40,350 nucleotides of DNA from CAYUVF01 sp964448045 (lineage in GTDB: Bacteria > Bacteroidota > Rhodothermia > Rhodothermales > Salinibacteraceae): assembly GCA_964448045.1 (NCBI GenBank), contig CAYUVF010000040.1:1-40350 (forward strand). Direction: 5' to 3'. The notes beneath the pieces are model-generated. The model saw only the letters and a program-made list of their open reading frames with translations, had not been told where the DNA came from and ran no database searches. The position numbers and the translations under genes were made by a program. Shown piece after piece: positions 17,523-25,744 of the stretch; positions within the stretch are counted from its first letter, which is position 1; every line of letters starts with the position of its first letter.

Positions 17523-17565
17523 CCCCCCGATGATGTTACACGGCGCGGTCGGGGGGCGGTGTAAC
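17523..17565 (+). promoter_or_regulatory. Interleaved inverted repeats in the doxX leader
   Basis: Two perfect inverted repeats overlap so that both cannot form as simple hairpins: ccccccga (17523-17530) with tcgggggg (17549-17556), and gttacac (17535-17541) with gtgtaac (17559-17565). A third pairing, cggcg (17541-17545) with cgccg (17565-17569), is also possible. The arrangement is that of alternative hairpins or an H-type pseudoknot, in the spacer between the divergent DUF3179 and DoxX genes. It may be an operator, an attenuator or an RNA switch for doxX. Confidence 0.45.
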
Positions 17566-17655
17566 GCCGGGGGAGAACCCGACGACGAAGCTCCCGAGCG
17601 CCTGATGCAGGGGCGCCACGAATGAATCCGCTTTTTGAATCAACATCAGACGGTT

Positions 17656-18102
17656 ATGAATCGCCTCAACGCACTCGCGCCGCAAGCGCACTGGCTGCTA
17701 CGGATTGGTCTCAGCAGCGTCTTTCTCTACCACGGACTCACGAAATTTCCGATGCTCGGCGGGCTCGCGGAGATGATGGGCATGCCAGTCTTTATGGTGG
17801 CGCTCATTGCCATCCTGGAGACGGCGGGCGGCGTGCTCGTCCTCGTGGGGGGCTTTGGGCCGGACTGGGCGACGCGCCTCGGTGGGCTGTTCATCGCGCC
17901 CATCATGCTCGGCGCTATCTTTATGGTGCACCTGCAGCACGGGTGGAACTCGATCAACATGGGCACCGGCAATATGGGCCGCGGGATGGAGTTTCAGTTT
18001 GTGCTGCTGATGACTGCGCTCTACTTCCTGCTGGCCGGCAACAGCCACAGCGGCACGACCGAGGCCGCGCCTCAGGCCGCGACGCAGGCGGCTGGACGCT
18101 GA
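17656..18102 (+). CDS. DoxX family membrane protein
   Basis: 148 residues from the ATG at 17656 (a TTG 21 bases upstream is less likely). Four membrane helices: LLRIGLSSVFLYHGLTKF (about 14-31), MPVFMVALIAILETAGGVLVLVGGFG (about 42-67), LGGLFIAPIMLGAIFMVHL (about 73-91), and FQFVLLMTALYFLLAG (about 113-128). The HGLTKF and HLQHGW segments are typical of DoxX/SURF4-like proteins. Family members are involved in quinone or sulfur redox and oxidative-stress complexes; the role here is unknown. It may have an RNA-structured leader. Confidence 0.85.
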   Translation: MNRLNALAPQAHWLLRIGLSSVFLYHGLTKFPMLGGLAEMMGMPVFMVALIAILETAGGVLVLVGGFGPDWATRLGGLFIAPIMLGAIFMVHLQHGWNSINMGTGNMGRGMEFQFVLLMTALYFLLAGNSHSGTTEAAPQAATQAAGR

Positions 18103-18155
18103 TGGTCTGATTGGGAGAGGGGCGCTGATGGGGACCCGATTGAGCGCTTCGTTGC

Positions 18156-18710
18156 TCAGTAGTCGTAGCCGGTCGCCTCGGCCTCGGTGAACTCGACGCC
18201 GAGGCCTTCGGCGATGCGGTTGACGAAGTTGAAGTAGCTCGTGATGAGCGTGATGTCGAGGACGTCGGCATCCGACAAGCCGACCTCGCGCAGGGCTTGC
18301 ACGTCGTCTTCGGATACGGCGGCGGGGGCCTGTGTGAGTTGGGCGCCGAAGCCAAGCATTGCGCGCAGCCGCTCGTCGTCGATCGCACGATAGTCGTCGA
18401 TGAGCTGATCGACACGGGCTTGGTCTTTCCAGTAGGCTTGCAGCGCCTCGGCGTGGTGGCGGGTGCAGTAAGCGCAGTCGTTCGTGACTGAGACGACGGT
18501 GGCCAGCGCTTCCCGTTCGGCCCGCCGTAGCCCTGATCGGCCGAAGAGCAGGCACTGGTACAGCGCCATGTGCGCCTGCATCGCCGCCGGATTCAGGCTG
18601 TGGATGCGCATGATGTTGGAGAGCTTGCCGCGCGCGTCGAGGATCTGGTCGTACGTCTCGCGCAGCTCGCCGGTCGCGTCGTCTTCGTCGATAACTTCAA
18701 TCCAGGCCAT
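18156..18710 (-). CDS. Carboxymuconolactone decarboxylase/AhpD-like peroxidase-related protein
   Basis: 184 residues from the ATG at 18710 (MAWIEVIDEDDATGELRETY). Alpha-helical AhpD fold with the catalytic motif C79-A-Y-C82-T-R-H85-H86, used in peroxide reduction or as a disulfide relay. The N-terminal WIEVIDEDDATGEL and the C-terminal SDADVLDITLITSYFNFVNRIAEGLGVE match the peroxidase-related family. Cytoplasmic. Its stop is 53 bases from the doxX stop (convergent) and it starts about 75 bases after the end of lhgO, in the same direction. Confidence 0.87.
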   Translation of the reverse strand: MAWIEVIDEDDATGELRETYDQILDARGKLSNIMRIHSLNPAAMQAHMALYQCLLFGRSGLRRAEREALATVVSVTNDCAYCTRHHAEALQAYWKDQARVDQLIDDYRAIDDERLRAMLGFGAQLTQAPAAVSEDDVQALREVGLSDADVLDITLITSYFNFVNRIAEGLGVEFTEAEATGYDY

Positions 18711-18784
18711 GAGGGTATGAGGTTGCAGGGCAATCAGAAAAAGAGGAGCGGTCAACCTCAGCAGTGCTGGCGCAGGGCGCAGCG

Positions 18785-20002
18785 TTACGCTTCGGCCGGA
18801 GCGGTGTCGAACCGTTCGGCCAGCCGCTCGACGATGAGCCGTCCGATGTTGAGCGAGGCCGTCGCCGCTGGGGAGGCGACGTTGACGGCATTGATGACGC
18901 GCTCGGTCTCGCGGAAGAGAAAGTCATCGACGAGCGTGCCATCGGGCCGGAGCGCCTGGGCGCGCACGCCGGCGGGCGAGGGGATGAAGTCGTCCATCTG
19001 CACCTCGGGGATGAGGTGACGCGCGGCGTTCAGGTAGACGCGTTTGCTGAGCGACTGGGCGATTTCGGTGAGGCCCTTCCGCCAGTATGTGGCGCTAAGG
19101 CGCAAAAAGCCCGGATAGGTGAGCGTCTCCCACAGCTCGCTCCAGTCGACATCGGAGAAGAAGTAGCCCTCCCGGGCGAAGGCGAGCACGGCGCTTGGGC
19201 CACACTCGACGCGGCCGTCGATCATGCGGGTGAAGTGGACGCCGAGGAAGGGAAAGTTGGGGTTCGGGACGGGATAGATGAGGTCGCGGCAGAGATGACG
19301 CCGCTCGGGCACGAGCTCGTAGTATTCACCCCGGAACGGGACGATCTTGACGCCGGGATCGATGCCGCTCATTTCGGCGATGCGGTCGGCGTATAGGCCG
19401 GCGCAGTTGATGACGTAGCGGGCACGGATGGGCCCCGCCGTGCTGTCGATGGTCACGTCGCGCGGCGTGACGTGGAGGTCCTGCACCTCGGCGCCGGTGG
19501 CGATTTCGTGGCCGTGTTCTTCGACGATCTCCGCCATCCGCTCGGTCATGCCGGTGTAGTCGACGATGCCCGCGCCGGGGACGCGCAACGCAGCCACGCC
19601 GCGGGCGTGCGGTTCGATTTCGGCCAATCGCTCCGGGCCAATCCACTCGCATTCGACGCGGTTCTTTTGGCCCTTCTCTTGGATCTTTTTCAGCTCCGGT
19701 AGCTCGTCCTCCGTCGCGGCCACGACGACCTTGCCGCACATGTCGTAATCGACGCCCTCGCGTTCGCAGAATTCGGCGAGCGCCTGCTTGCCCTCGCGGC
19801 AGTTTTTGGCCTTCATCGAGCCCGGCGTGTAAAAAACGCCCGAGTGAACCACACCCGAGTTGCGGCCCGTCTGGTGCGTCGCCACGCGGTCCTCCTTTTC
19901 GACCACGATGAGCGCATGCTGCGGATACTGGCGCGCCAGGTGATAGGCCGTCGCCAGCCCGACGATGCCGCCCCCGATGATTGCTACGTCGTACGTGCTC
20001 AT
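18785..20002 (-). CDS. lhgO: L-2-hydroxyglutarate oxidase (LhgO)
   Basis: FAD-dependent oxidase/dehydrogenase that converts L-2-hydroxyglutarate to 2-oxoglutarate and feeds electrons to the membrane or to oxygen. 405 residues, full length. N-terminal Rossmann motif DVAIIGGGIVGLATAYHLA (5-23) and VVEKEDRVATHQTGRNSGVVHSGVFY, the LhgO signature. Also PGAGIVDYTGMTERMA, YVINCAGLYADRIAEMSG, and the C-terminal INAVNVASPAATASLNIGRLI FAD segment. Divergent from the GH113-like gene with about 195 bases between. Confidence 0.93.
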   Translation of the reverse strand: MSTYDVAIIGGGIVGLATAYHLARQYPQHALIVVEKEDRVATHQTGRNSGVVHSGVFYTPGSMKAKNCREGKQALAEFCEREGVDYDMCGKVVVAATEDELPELKKIQEKGQKNRVECEWIGPERLAEIEPHARGVAALRVPGAGIVDYTGMTERMAEIVEEHGHEIATGAEVQDLHVTPRDVTIDSTAGPIRARYVINCAGLYADRIAEMSGIDPGVKIVPFRGEYYELVPERRHLCRDLIYPVPNPNFPFLGVHFTRMIDGRVECGPSAVLAFAREGYFFSDVDWSELWETLTYPGFLRLSATYWRKGLTEIAQSLSKRVYLNAARHLIPEVQMDDFIPSPAGVRAQALRPDGTLVDDFLFRETERVINAVNVASPAATASLNIGRLIVERLAERFDTAPAEA

Positions 20003-20197
20003 GACGCCATCTCGTGCTGTCTGGTAAAGAATATCTTTTCAAACGTAGCACGCAGGCGCCCGAACTGCGATGCTCGATCTTGAACATTAAGCAATTTTGC
20101 AGAAGATCCCGCAGATCGAGAAGGCGCCGCTGAGCAACTTGCCGCCGCTGAAGGCGTTCGGGCATCAGCGGCGTATTGGAGGTAAAGCGTCTTGCGC

Positions 20198-21274
20198 ATG
20201 ACACGATGGAAAGGGATGTATTGGATTGGAGCGGCCGTGATGGCCGTGCTCGGGGTCGCCTGCGCATCGGAGGCGCATTCGCCCGAAAGCGAGGCTGATC
20301 AGCCCTCCGCGCCGGTGGCATCCACGTCCATCCGCGCCATCACGCTGGATGCGCGCGACCGCCCCGATCCGGCCCTGCTGGACAGCCTCCGCGATCTCGG
20401 CGCGACACACCTCACGCTCGTGACGTTCGGCTTTCAGCGCGGAATCGACGTCTCCGAAATCCGCATGCACACCGAGGGCGGCTGGTACAGCGAGAGCGAC
20501 GCCGGCATCCGGACGCTCGCGCAGCAGGCCGAGGCGCGCGGGATGGGGCTCATCCTCAAGCCGCACATCTGGGTTGGCGGCTACGACGACGGCGAACAGA
20601 ACCGCCAGGACATCGCCTTCGACACGGAGGCCGATTGGCAGGCGTGGGCGCAGCAGTACCGCCGGTTTCTCCTGCACTACGCCCGGCTCGCGCAGGCCGT
20701 CGATGCCAAGATGCTCGTCATCGGCACGGAGCTGCGCGGCGTCGTCACCGCCCGGCCCGGGTTCTGGCGCCGGCTCATCGCCGAGGTGCGCGCCCGCTAC
20801 GACGGGCAGCTCACCTACGCGGCCAACTGGTACCAGGAGTATCAGCAGGTGCCCTTCTGGGATCAGCTCGACTACGTCGGCGTCCAGGCCTATTTCCCGC
20901 TGGCGGAGGCGCAGAATCCATCGACCGAGGCGTTGCAGCGAGGCTGGCAACCGCATCTGGAGGCACTGGAGCGCGTCGCGAAACAGGCCGGCCGGCCCGT
21001 GCTGTTTACGGAACTGGGCTACCGGAGCGTTGGCTACGCGGCGGCGACCCCGTGGCGCTGGCCCGAGCGCCGCGAGCAGGCCGCCCCCGCGCCCGATCTG
21101 CAGGCGCGCCTCTACCGCGCCTTCTTCGAGGCCGTCGCGCCGCAGCCGTGGTTCGCCGGCGCCATCGTGTGGAAGTGGCACCCCACGGCGGAGGGCGCCC
21201 GCCCGCTCGGCTTCACGCCGCAAAACAAACCCGCCGAGCAGGTCCTCCAAAACGGATTCACCGCTGACTCGTGA
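20198..21274 (+). CDS. GH113-like glycoside hydrolase lipoprotein
   Basis: 358 residues from the ATG at 20198. Lipoprotein signal with the Cys at 22 (VLGVAC), so anchored to a membrane. The rest is a TIM-barrel of the GH113/GTA type: LRDLGATHLTLVTFGFQ, GLILKPHIWVGGYD (about 118-130), the acid/base candidate E178 in VIGTELRG, DYVGVQAYFPL, and the nucleophile candidate E272 in LFTELGYRS, then GAIVWKWHP near the end. Characterised GH113 enzymes are beta-mannanases; the substrate here is inferred only. The stop overlaps the M15 start (TGATG), so the two are translationally coupled. Confidence 0.8.
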   Translation: MTRWKGMYWIGAAVMAVLGVACASEAHSPESEADQPSAPVASTSIRAITLDARDRPDPALLDSLRDLGATHLTLVTFGFQRGIDVSEIRMHTEGGWYSESDAGIRTLAQQAEARGMGLILKPHIWVGGYDDGEQNRQDIAFDTEADWQAWAQQYRRFLLHYARLAQAVDAKMLVIGTELRGVVTARPGFWRRLIAEVRARYDGQLTYAANWYQEYQQVPFWDQLDYVGVQAYFPLAEAQNPSTEALQRGWQPHLEALERVAKQAGRPVLFTELGYRSVGYAAATPWRWPERREQAAPAPDLQARLYRAFFEAVAPQPWFAGAIVWKWHPTAEGARPLGFTPQNKPAEQVLQNGFTADS

Positions 21275-22278
21275 TGCTCGCCCGTTCTCGATTTCATCCG
21301 CTCGTTCTGCTCGCGCTCGGCGCGGGCCTGCTGCTGACCCTCGGCGCGATCGGCTCGGCATCGGAGCCGGAAGCGCCCGCGCCGGAGACATCGTTCTCGC
21401 CCGAGCGAACGGCGCTGGACGTGCGGTTCGCCGGCGAGCCCATCCCGTACCGCGTGATGGCCGTCTTCGTCATGCCGGGCGCCACCGCCGATCTGTCGCT
21501 CGCCGCCTCCCCATCGGAGACATCGGGCGGACGCGTGACCGTCGACGCCGCGGCCGGAGCGCTGACCGAAACGGCCCGGCACGCGTGGCAGTGGACCGCG
21601 CCAGACGTGCCTGGCGTCTATCCGATTCGGGTGCGCGATCGCGCCTCGGGGGCGACGACGCGGCTCAATGCGTTCGTGCTCACGCCGTTCGATCACGACC
21701 GGCCGTCGCTCAACGGCTTCCGCATCGGCCAGTACGAGCCGGAGCCGCGCAAGGGGTTAGCCGTCTACGAGCCGCCGCAAGGCTTCATCGAACTGACGCC
21801 GGAGACCGCCGACGTGCGCGTGTCACCGCACTTTACGCTCGGGCAGTTTCGCTGCAAGCAAACGGGCGGTCCGCCGGCGTATCTGCTGCTGCGCACGCCC
21901 ATGCTCCGCAAGCTGGAGCTGATTCTGGAAGCAGTAAACGCCCGCGGCCACGCCGCCGCCACGCTGCATGTGATGAGCGGCTTCCGCACGCCGTACTACA
22001 ACCGCGCCATCGGCAACACCACCTCGTACAGCCGCCACCTCTACGGCGGCGCCGCTGATGTTTTTGTGGACACCAACGGCGACGAAATGATGGACGATTT
22101 GACCGGCGACGGCCAATCCACCAAAGCCGATGCGCACGAGCTCGCCCGCATCGTCGAGCAACTGATGCGCCAGCCCGATCGCCGCGATCTGGTTGGCGGC
22201 CTCAGCGCTTATGGCGCCAACGCCGCGCACGGCCCGTTCGTCCATGTCGATGCGCGCGGCTACCGCGCCCGCTGGTGA
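21274..22278 (+). CDS. Exported M15-family (DUF882-like) peptidase
   Basis: 334 residues from the ATG at 21274; a GTG three bases upstream is also in frame. Signal peptide or anchor about 1-29. The N-terminal half (about 45-150) looks like an Ig-like accessory domain with TAPDVPGVYPIRVRDRASG. The C-terminal half is a zinc D-Ala-D-Ala carboxypeptidase/endopeptidase: SPHFTLGQFRCKQ, VMSGFRTPYYN, the zinc motif SRHLYGGAADVF, and the second ligand His in HGPFVHVD. Probably cuts peptidoglycan peptides. Coupled to the GH113-like gene, suggesting joint action on envelope glycans or cross-links. Confidence 0.82.
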   Translation: MLARSRFHPLVLLALGAGLLLTLGAIGSASEPEAPAPETSFSPERTALDVRFAGEPIPYRVMAVFVMPGATADLSLAASPSETSGGRVTVDAAAGALTETARHAWQWTAPDVPGVYPIRVRDRASGATTRLNAFVLTPFDHDRPSLNGFRIGQYEPEPRKGLAVYEPPQGFIELTPETADVRVSPHFTLGQFRCKQTGGPPAYLLLRTPMLRKLELILEAVNARGHAAATLHVMSGFRTPYYNRAIGNTTSYSRHLYGGAADVFVDTNGDEMMDDLTGDGQSTKADAHELARIVEQLMRQPDRRDLVGGLSAYGANAAHGPFVHVDARGYRARW

Positions 22279-22372
22279 CACAGCATCGATACAATTCGGC
22301 CCGAACACGCTGCGCGAGGGCTCGGTTTGATTGGGCTCGACTGGACTCACTCACCGACGCACGCCATCGCGC

Positions 22373-23185
22373 ATGATCTACAAAACTATTCAAGGTGACA
22401 GCGTCCCCGCGCTCGGCTTCGGCACGTACAAGCTCACGGGCGCGGCCTGCCGCGAGGCCGTGGCGCACGCGCTGGAGATCGGCTATCGCCACATCGACAC
22501 GGCGCAGATGTACAACAACGAGCGCGCCGTGGGACAGGGATTGGACGAGGCCGCCGTCGACCGCGACGACGTGTTTCTGACGACCAAAATCTGGCACACG
22601 AACCTGCCCCCGTCCGATGTGCGCCGCACGGCAGAGGCCAGCCTGCGCAAGCTGGGCACCGACTACGTCGATCTGCTGCTGATCCACTGGCCGAACGATG
22701 CCGTCCCGCTGGAGGCCACGCTCGATGCGATGCTCGCCCTCCGCGAGGCGGGCAAGACGCGGCACATCGGCGTCAGCAACTTTACGCCGTCGCTCGTCCG
22801 GCAGGCGCTCGATCACGCGCCCCTTTTCGCCAATCAGGTCGAGTATCATCCGTTCCTTAGCCAGGACGCGCTGCTCGATCTCGCTCGCGAACACGATTTT
22901 ATGCTGACAGCCTATCAACCGATTGCACGGGGCACCGTGGCCGATAACGAGATGCTGCAGGCCATCGGCGCGGCGCACAGCAAAACGCCCGTGCAGGTGG
23001 CACTCCGCTGGCTGCTCCAGCAGGAAAAGGTGACCGCCATCCCGAAGGCGGCCCGCGCCGCGCACCGCGCGGCCAACTTCGATGTGTTCGACTTCGAGCT
23101 CTCCGCCGACGAGATGGAGCGGATCGGCAGGCTGGCCCGCGGCGAGCGGCGCGTCGATCCCGGCATCGCGCCGGCCTGGGAATGA
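22373..23185 (+). CDS. Aldo/keto reductase
   Basis: 270 residues starting MIYKTIQGDSVPALGFGTYK. NADPH-dependent reductase with the AKR catalytic tetrad visible: Asp in GYRHIDTAQMYNNE, Tyr in the same motif, Lys in FLTTKIWH, and His in LLLIHWP. Cofactor-binding IPKAARAAHRAANFD is near the C-terminus. Closest in layout to the 2,5-diketo-D-gluconate reductase (Dkg) subgroup, but the substrate is not predictable. Cytoplasmic, monocistronic, with 95 bases upstream and about 190 bases before amt. Confidence 0.92.
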   Translation: MIYKTIQGDSVPALGFGTYKLTGAACREAVAHALEIGYRHIDTAQMYNNERAVGQGLDEAAVDRDDVFLTTKIWHTNLPPSDVRRTAEASLRKLGTDYVDLLLIHWPNDAVPLEATLDAMLALREAGKTRHIGVSNFTPSLVRQALDHAPLFANQVEYHPFLSQDALLDLAREHDFMLTAYQPIARGTVADNEMLQAIGAAHSKTPVQVALRWLLQQEKVTAIPKAARAAHRAANFDVFDFELSADEMERIGRLARGERRVDPGIAPAWE

Positions 23186-23261
23186 GGAGCGCGCGAATGA
23201 ACGCGAGCACGCACCGCCGAAATATTTTCGGTTTAGAACGAATCAACTATAAACTTTTTGG

Positions 23262-23275
23262 TGTAAGCGCTTTCG
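23262..23275. promoter_or_regulatory. LacI-type operator-like motif upstream of amt
   Basis: TGTAAGCGCTTTCG contains the palindromic core AAGCGCTT and matches the general operator consensus of LacI-family regulators (TGTAAGCGCTTACA) at 11 of 14 positions. It lies about 100 bases upstream of amt. The same 9-base half (AGCGCTTAC on either strand) recurs at 529-537, 29368-29376 and 29409-29417. No LacI-type gene is in the window. Confidence 0.35.
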
Positions 23276-23321
23276 GGCACTATTAGATTTGACAGAAAGA
23301 GCGAATCGTGTTAAAGTGTTT

Positions 23322-23341
23322 GGCGATTAACCACAATCGCC
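23322..23341. promoter_or_regulatory. Inverted repeat in the amt leader
   Basis: ggcgatt (23322-23328) and aatcgcc (23335-23341) form a perfect 7-bp inverted repeat with a 6-base loop, 34 bases before the amt start. It could be a regulator binding site or a leader hairpin. Confidence 0.4.
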
Positions 23342-23375
23342 GAAATAAGTCGTGCAAACACGTTTCATCGCTCGA

Positions 23376-24734
23376 ATGTCTATGCTTCGTCCGTTCGCTC
23401 GCGTCGCCGTCCTTGCCCTTGCGCTCGTGCTGTGCTCCGAGGCCAGCTGGGCCCAATCCGCATCCGACGACGCCATGGCGGCCGCGCAATCCACGCAAGT
23501 CAACCTGAATTACGTTTGGACGATTCTCGCCGCGGCGCTCGTCTTCTTCATGCAGGCCGGCTTTGCCCTCCTGGAAACCGGCTTCACCCGCGCCAAAAAC
23601 GCCGTCAACATCATCATGAAGAACGTGATGGACGCCTCGGCGGGCGCGCTCATGTTCTTCGCCCTCGGCTTCGGGCTGATGTTTGGCACGAGCTGGGGCG
23701 GGTGGATTGGCACCGACGGTTTCTTCCTGATGGGCATCGAGGGGCAAGAGCCGACGTGGACCTATGCCTTTTACTTCTTCCAGGCCGTCTTCGCCGCCAC
23801 GGCCGCCACCATCGTCTCCGGTGCCGTCGCCGAGCGGATCAAGTTCACCGGCTACCTGATGTTCTCCGTCGTCATCACCGGGCTCATCTACCCGATTTTC
23901 GGCGCGTGGGCGTGGGGCGGGCTTTTCAATGGCAGCGGATGGCTCGAAGGGCTCGGCTTCATCGACTTTGCCGGGTCGACGGTGGTGCACTCCGTCGGCG
24001 GATGGGCCGCGCTCGCCGGGGCGCTGGTGGTCGGCCCGCGCGTCGGCAAATATGACGACGCCGGACGCCCGCAGTCGATTCCGGGACACAGCCTGCCGCA
24101 GGCCGCGCTGGGCGTCTTTATTCTGTGGCTTGGCTGGTTCGGCTTCAACGCCGGATCGACCACAGCCGGCACGACGGACATTGCCCTGATCGCCATGAAC
24201 ACGTTTATCGCGGCGGGCGCGGGCGCCGTCGGCGCGATGGGAGTGACGTGGATCCGCAGCGGCACGCCCGATGCCACAATGACGCTGAATGGCGTGCTCG
24301 GCGGGCTGGTTGGCATCACGGCAGGATGCGCGAATCTGCTGCCCGGTTTCGCGCTGCTGACAGGCGCCATCGCGGGCGCCATCGTCGTGTTTGCGACCGA
24401 GTTCATCGAGCGCTTCGTCGACGACCCGGTCGGTGCTATTGCGGTGCACGGCGTGTGCGGTGCGTGGGGGACCCTCGCAGCGGGGCTCTTCGCCATGGGC
24501 GGATTTAGCTGGGTGCAGGTTGGCGTGCAGGCCCTGGGCATCGTCGCCGCGTTTGCATGGACGTTCCCGCTCAGCTACGGCCTGTTCACGCTGCTCGACC
24601 GGGTTGTGGGCCTGCGCATTAACGGGGAGTTGGAGCAGGTGGGGCTCGATCTGCACGAGCACGACGTGCGGGCTTATCCCGAGTTCGTCAAGCGCAACGC
24701 CTCGGCGCCCGCCCCGGCATCGGTAGAGGCGTAG
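23376..24734 (+). CDS. amt: Ammonium transporter (Amt family)
   Basis: 452 residues from the ATG at 23376, with alternative ATG at 23382. Signal peptide (VLCSEASWA-Q) followed by eleven hydrophobic helices. Amt signatures: FFMQAGFALLETGFTRAKN, DFAGSTVVHSVGGWAALAGALVVGPR with the first pore His, and DDPVGAIAVHGVCGAWGTLAAGLF with the second pore His. The C-terminal cytoplasmic tail (EQVGLDLHEHDVRAYPEF) is the usual region for PII (GlnK) contact, though no glnK gene follows. It conducts ammonium across the inner membrane. Confidence 0.95.
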   Translation: MSMLRPFARVAVLALALVLCSEASWAQSASDDAMAAAQSTQVNLNYVWTILAAALVFFMQAGFALLETGFTRAKNAVNIIMKNVMDASAGALMFFALGFGLMFGTSWGGWIGTDGFFLMGIEGQEPTWTYAFYFFQAVFAATAATIVSGAVAERIKFTGYLMFSVVITGLIYPIFGAWAWGGLFNGSGWLEGLGFIDFAGSTVVHSVGGWAALAGALVVGPRVGKYDDAGRPQSIPGHSLPQAALGVFILWLGWFGFNAGSTTAGTTDIALIAMNTFIAAGAGAVGAMGVTWIRSGTPDATMTLNGVLGGLVGITAGCANLLPGFALLTGAIAGAIVVFATEFIERFVDDPVGAIAVHGVCGAWGTLAAGLFAMGGFSWVQVGVQALGIVAAFAWTFPLSYGLFTLLDRVVGLRINGELEQVGLDLHEHDVRAYPEFVKRNASAPAPASVEA

Positions 24735-24780
24735 CGTTCATCTGCACATCTGCACATCCACAGTAATCCATCCATAGGAG

Positions 24781-24810
24781 CGGGGCGGCGTCCGGTGCGG
24801 CGTCGCCCCG
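24781..24810. terminator. GC-rich hairpin between amt and a convergent gene
   Basis: cggggcggcg (24781-24790) and cgtcgccccg (24801-24810) pair over 10 bp with one G-T wobble and a 10-base loop. It lies in the 83-bp gap between two converging genes. There is no clear T run, so it may end transcription from both sides only weakly. Confidence 0.4.
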
Positions 24811-24817
24811 TCGGTCG

Positions 24818-25504
24818 TTATGCGCTCCGGGCCCAGCGCTGTCGCAGCGGCGAATACGCCAGACCGAAGCTCTCGCGGGCCTGCTCGTAGACGGGCATCC
24901 AGCCGTCGGGATGATGCTGGCTGAGGCGCTGCACGACGGCAATACCGGAGGGGAGCAGGCCGGCCGATGCGTCGGGGTCAACGAGGCGGACGACCGTCTC
25001 CGTCGGGCATGGGCGGCGGTCCTTCGCCGTCGGGTGGGCCAGCGCGCCGATGTTGAGTCGCCCCCGCTCACTGAAGAGCACCGGGTCCCACTGCGCGACC
25101 AGCGCGAGCAAATCGTGGGGTCGGTCCAGTAGATCATCGGCCCGGAAACGGTAGAGCACATCTACCGCGCCGGTGCCCATGCAGAGGGCGTCGCGCAAGC
25201 GATCGCCGTCGGGGCCCGCCGCCGAGGCGCTGCACATCACCCCGATGCGAGTGTCCGCGTGCTCGATTACGAAATCGAGCTTCAGTGTCATCGGCCCGGT
25301 GGGGATCTCGACCTGATGACGCAGGCCGGCGTTTGGCGTCAGGTACTTGACGACGTACCAGGCGAACGTATCTTCGGCCTCGGTGGCGTACGGCGGATCG
25401 TAAAAGAGGGCCGGTTCGGCAAAGATCGGCGGCGAGGAAGCGGCCTCCGGAGTGCGGCGGCGCGGGCGGGCCGTTTGGGGGGAGCGGGTTGCATACATCG
25501 GCAT
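24818..25504 (-). CDS. Unrecognised protein, possible nuclease-like fold
   Basis: 228 residues; the ATG at 25504 begins MPMYATRSPQTARPRRR, a basic, Pro-rich N-terminus of about 35 residues. No family recognised. Residues ~45-95 read FAWYVVKYLTP, QVEIPTGPMTLKLDFVIEH and TRIGVMCSASA, a beta-hairpin pattern like that of PD-(D/E)xK enzymes (LDFVI then IGVMC), but the E-x-K element is missing, so this is a weak structural guess. Later segments GAVDVLYRFRADDLLDRPHDLL and WDPVLFSERGRLNI look globular and cytoplasmic. It stands alone, converging on amt and divergent from the LytS gene. Confidence 0.65.
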   Translation of the reverse strand: MPMYATRSPQTARPRRRTPEAASSPPIFAEPALFYDPPYATEAEDTFAWYVVKYLTPNAGLRHQVEIPTGPMTLKLDFVIEHADTRIGVMCSASAAGPDGDRLRDALCMGTGAVDVLYRFRADDLLDRPHDLLALVAQWDPVLFSERGRLNIGALAHPTAKDRRPCPTETVVRLVDPDASAGLLPSGIAVVQRLSQHHPDGWMPVYEQARESFGLAYSPLRQRWARSA

Positions 25505-25744
25505 AAGCGGTCGTCAGTCCGTGGCGATGATCACGCAATTCAAAGATAGCGCCCCGGGGTGTCGCCTGTGTGTCATGGGGGCGGCTCGCATGTCGCATGT
25601 GCCACTGATGGGAAGGAACGGCCCGGCTATCAAAAGGCGTTTGTCACCCGTCCTTATTATTGTGTACCGTATATATTCCGCCGTAAAAGAGGGGCCGCCG
25701 ATACCTCAGTGCTACGGCCTGCCGCACATAACCGGACCGTCGTC

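Noticed and set aside
20097..20201. 34-codon frame (TTG start) whose stop overlaps the GH113-like start as ATGA
   Set aside because: Could be a leader peptide, but the TTG start has no supporting site and the length is within chance in a GC-rich spacer.
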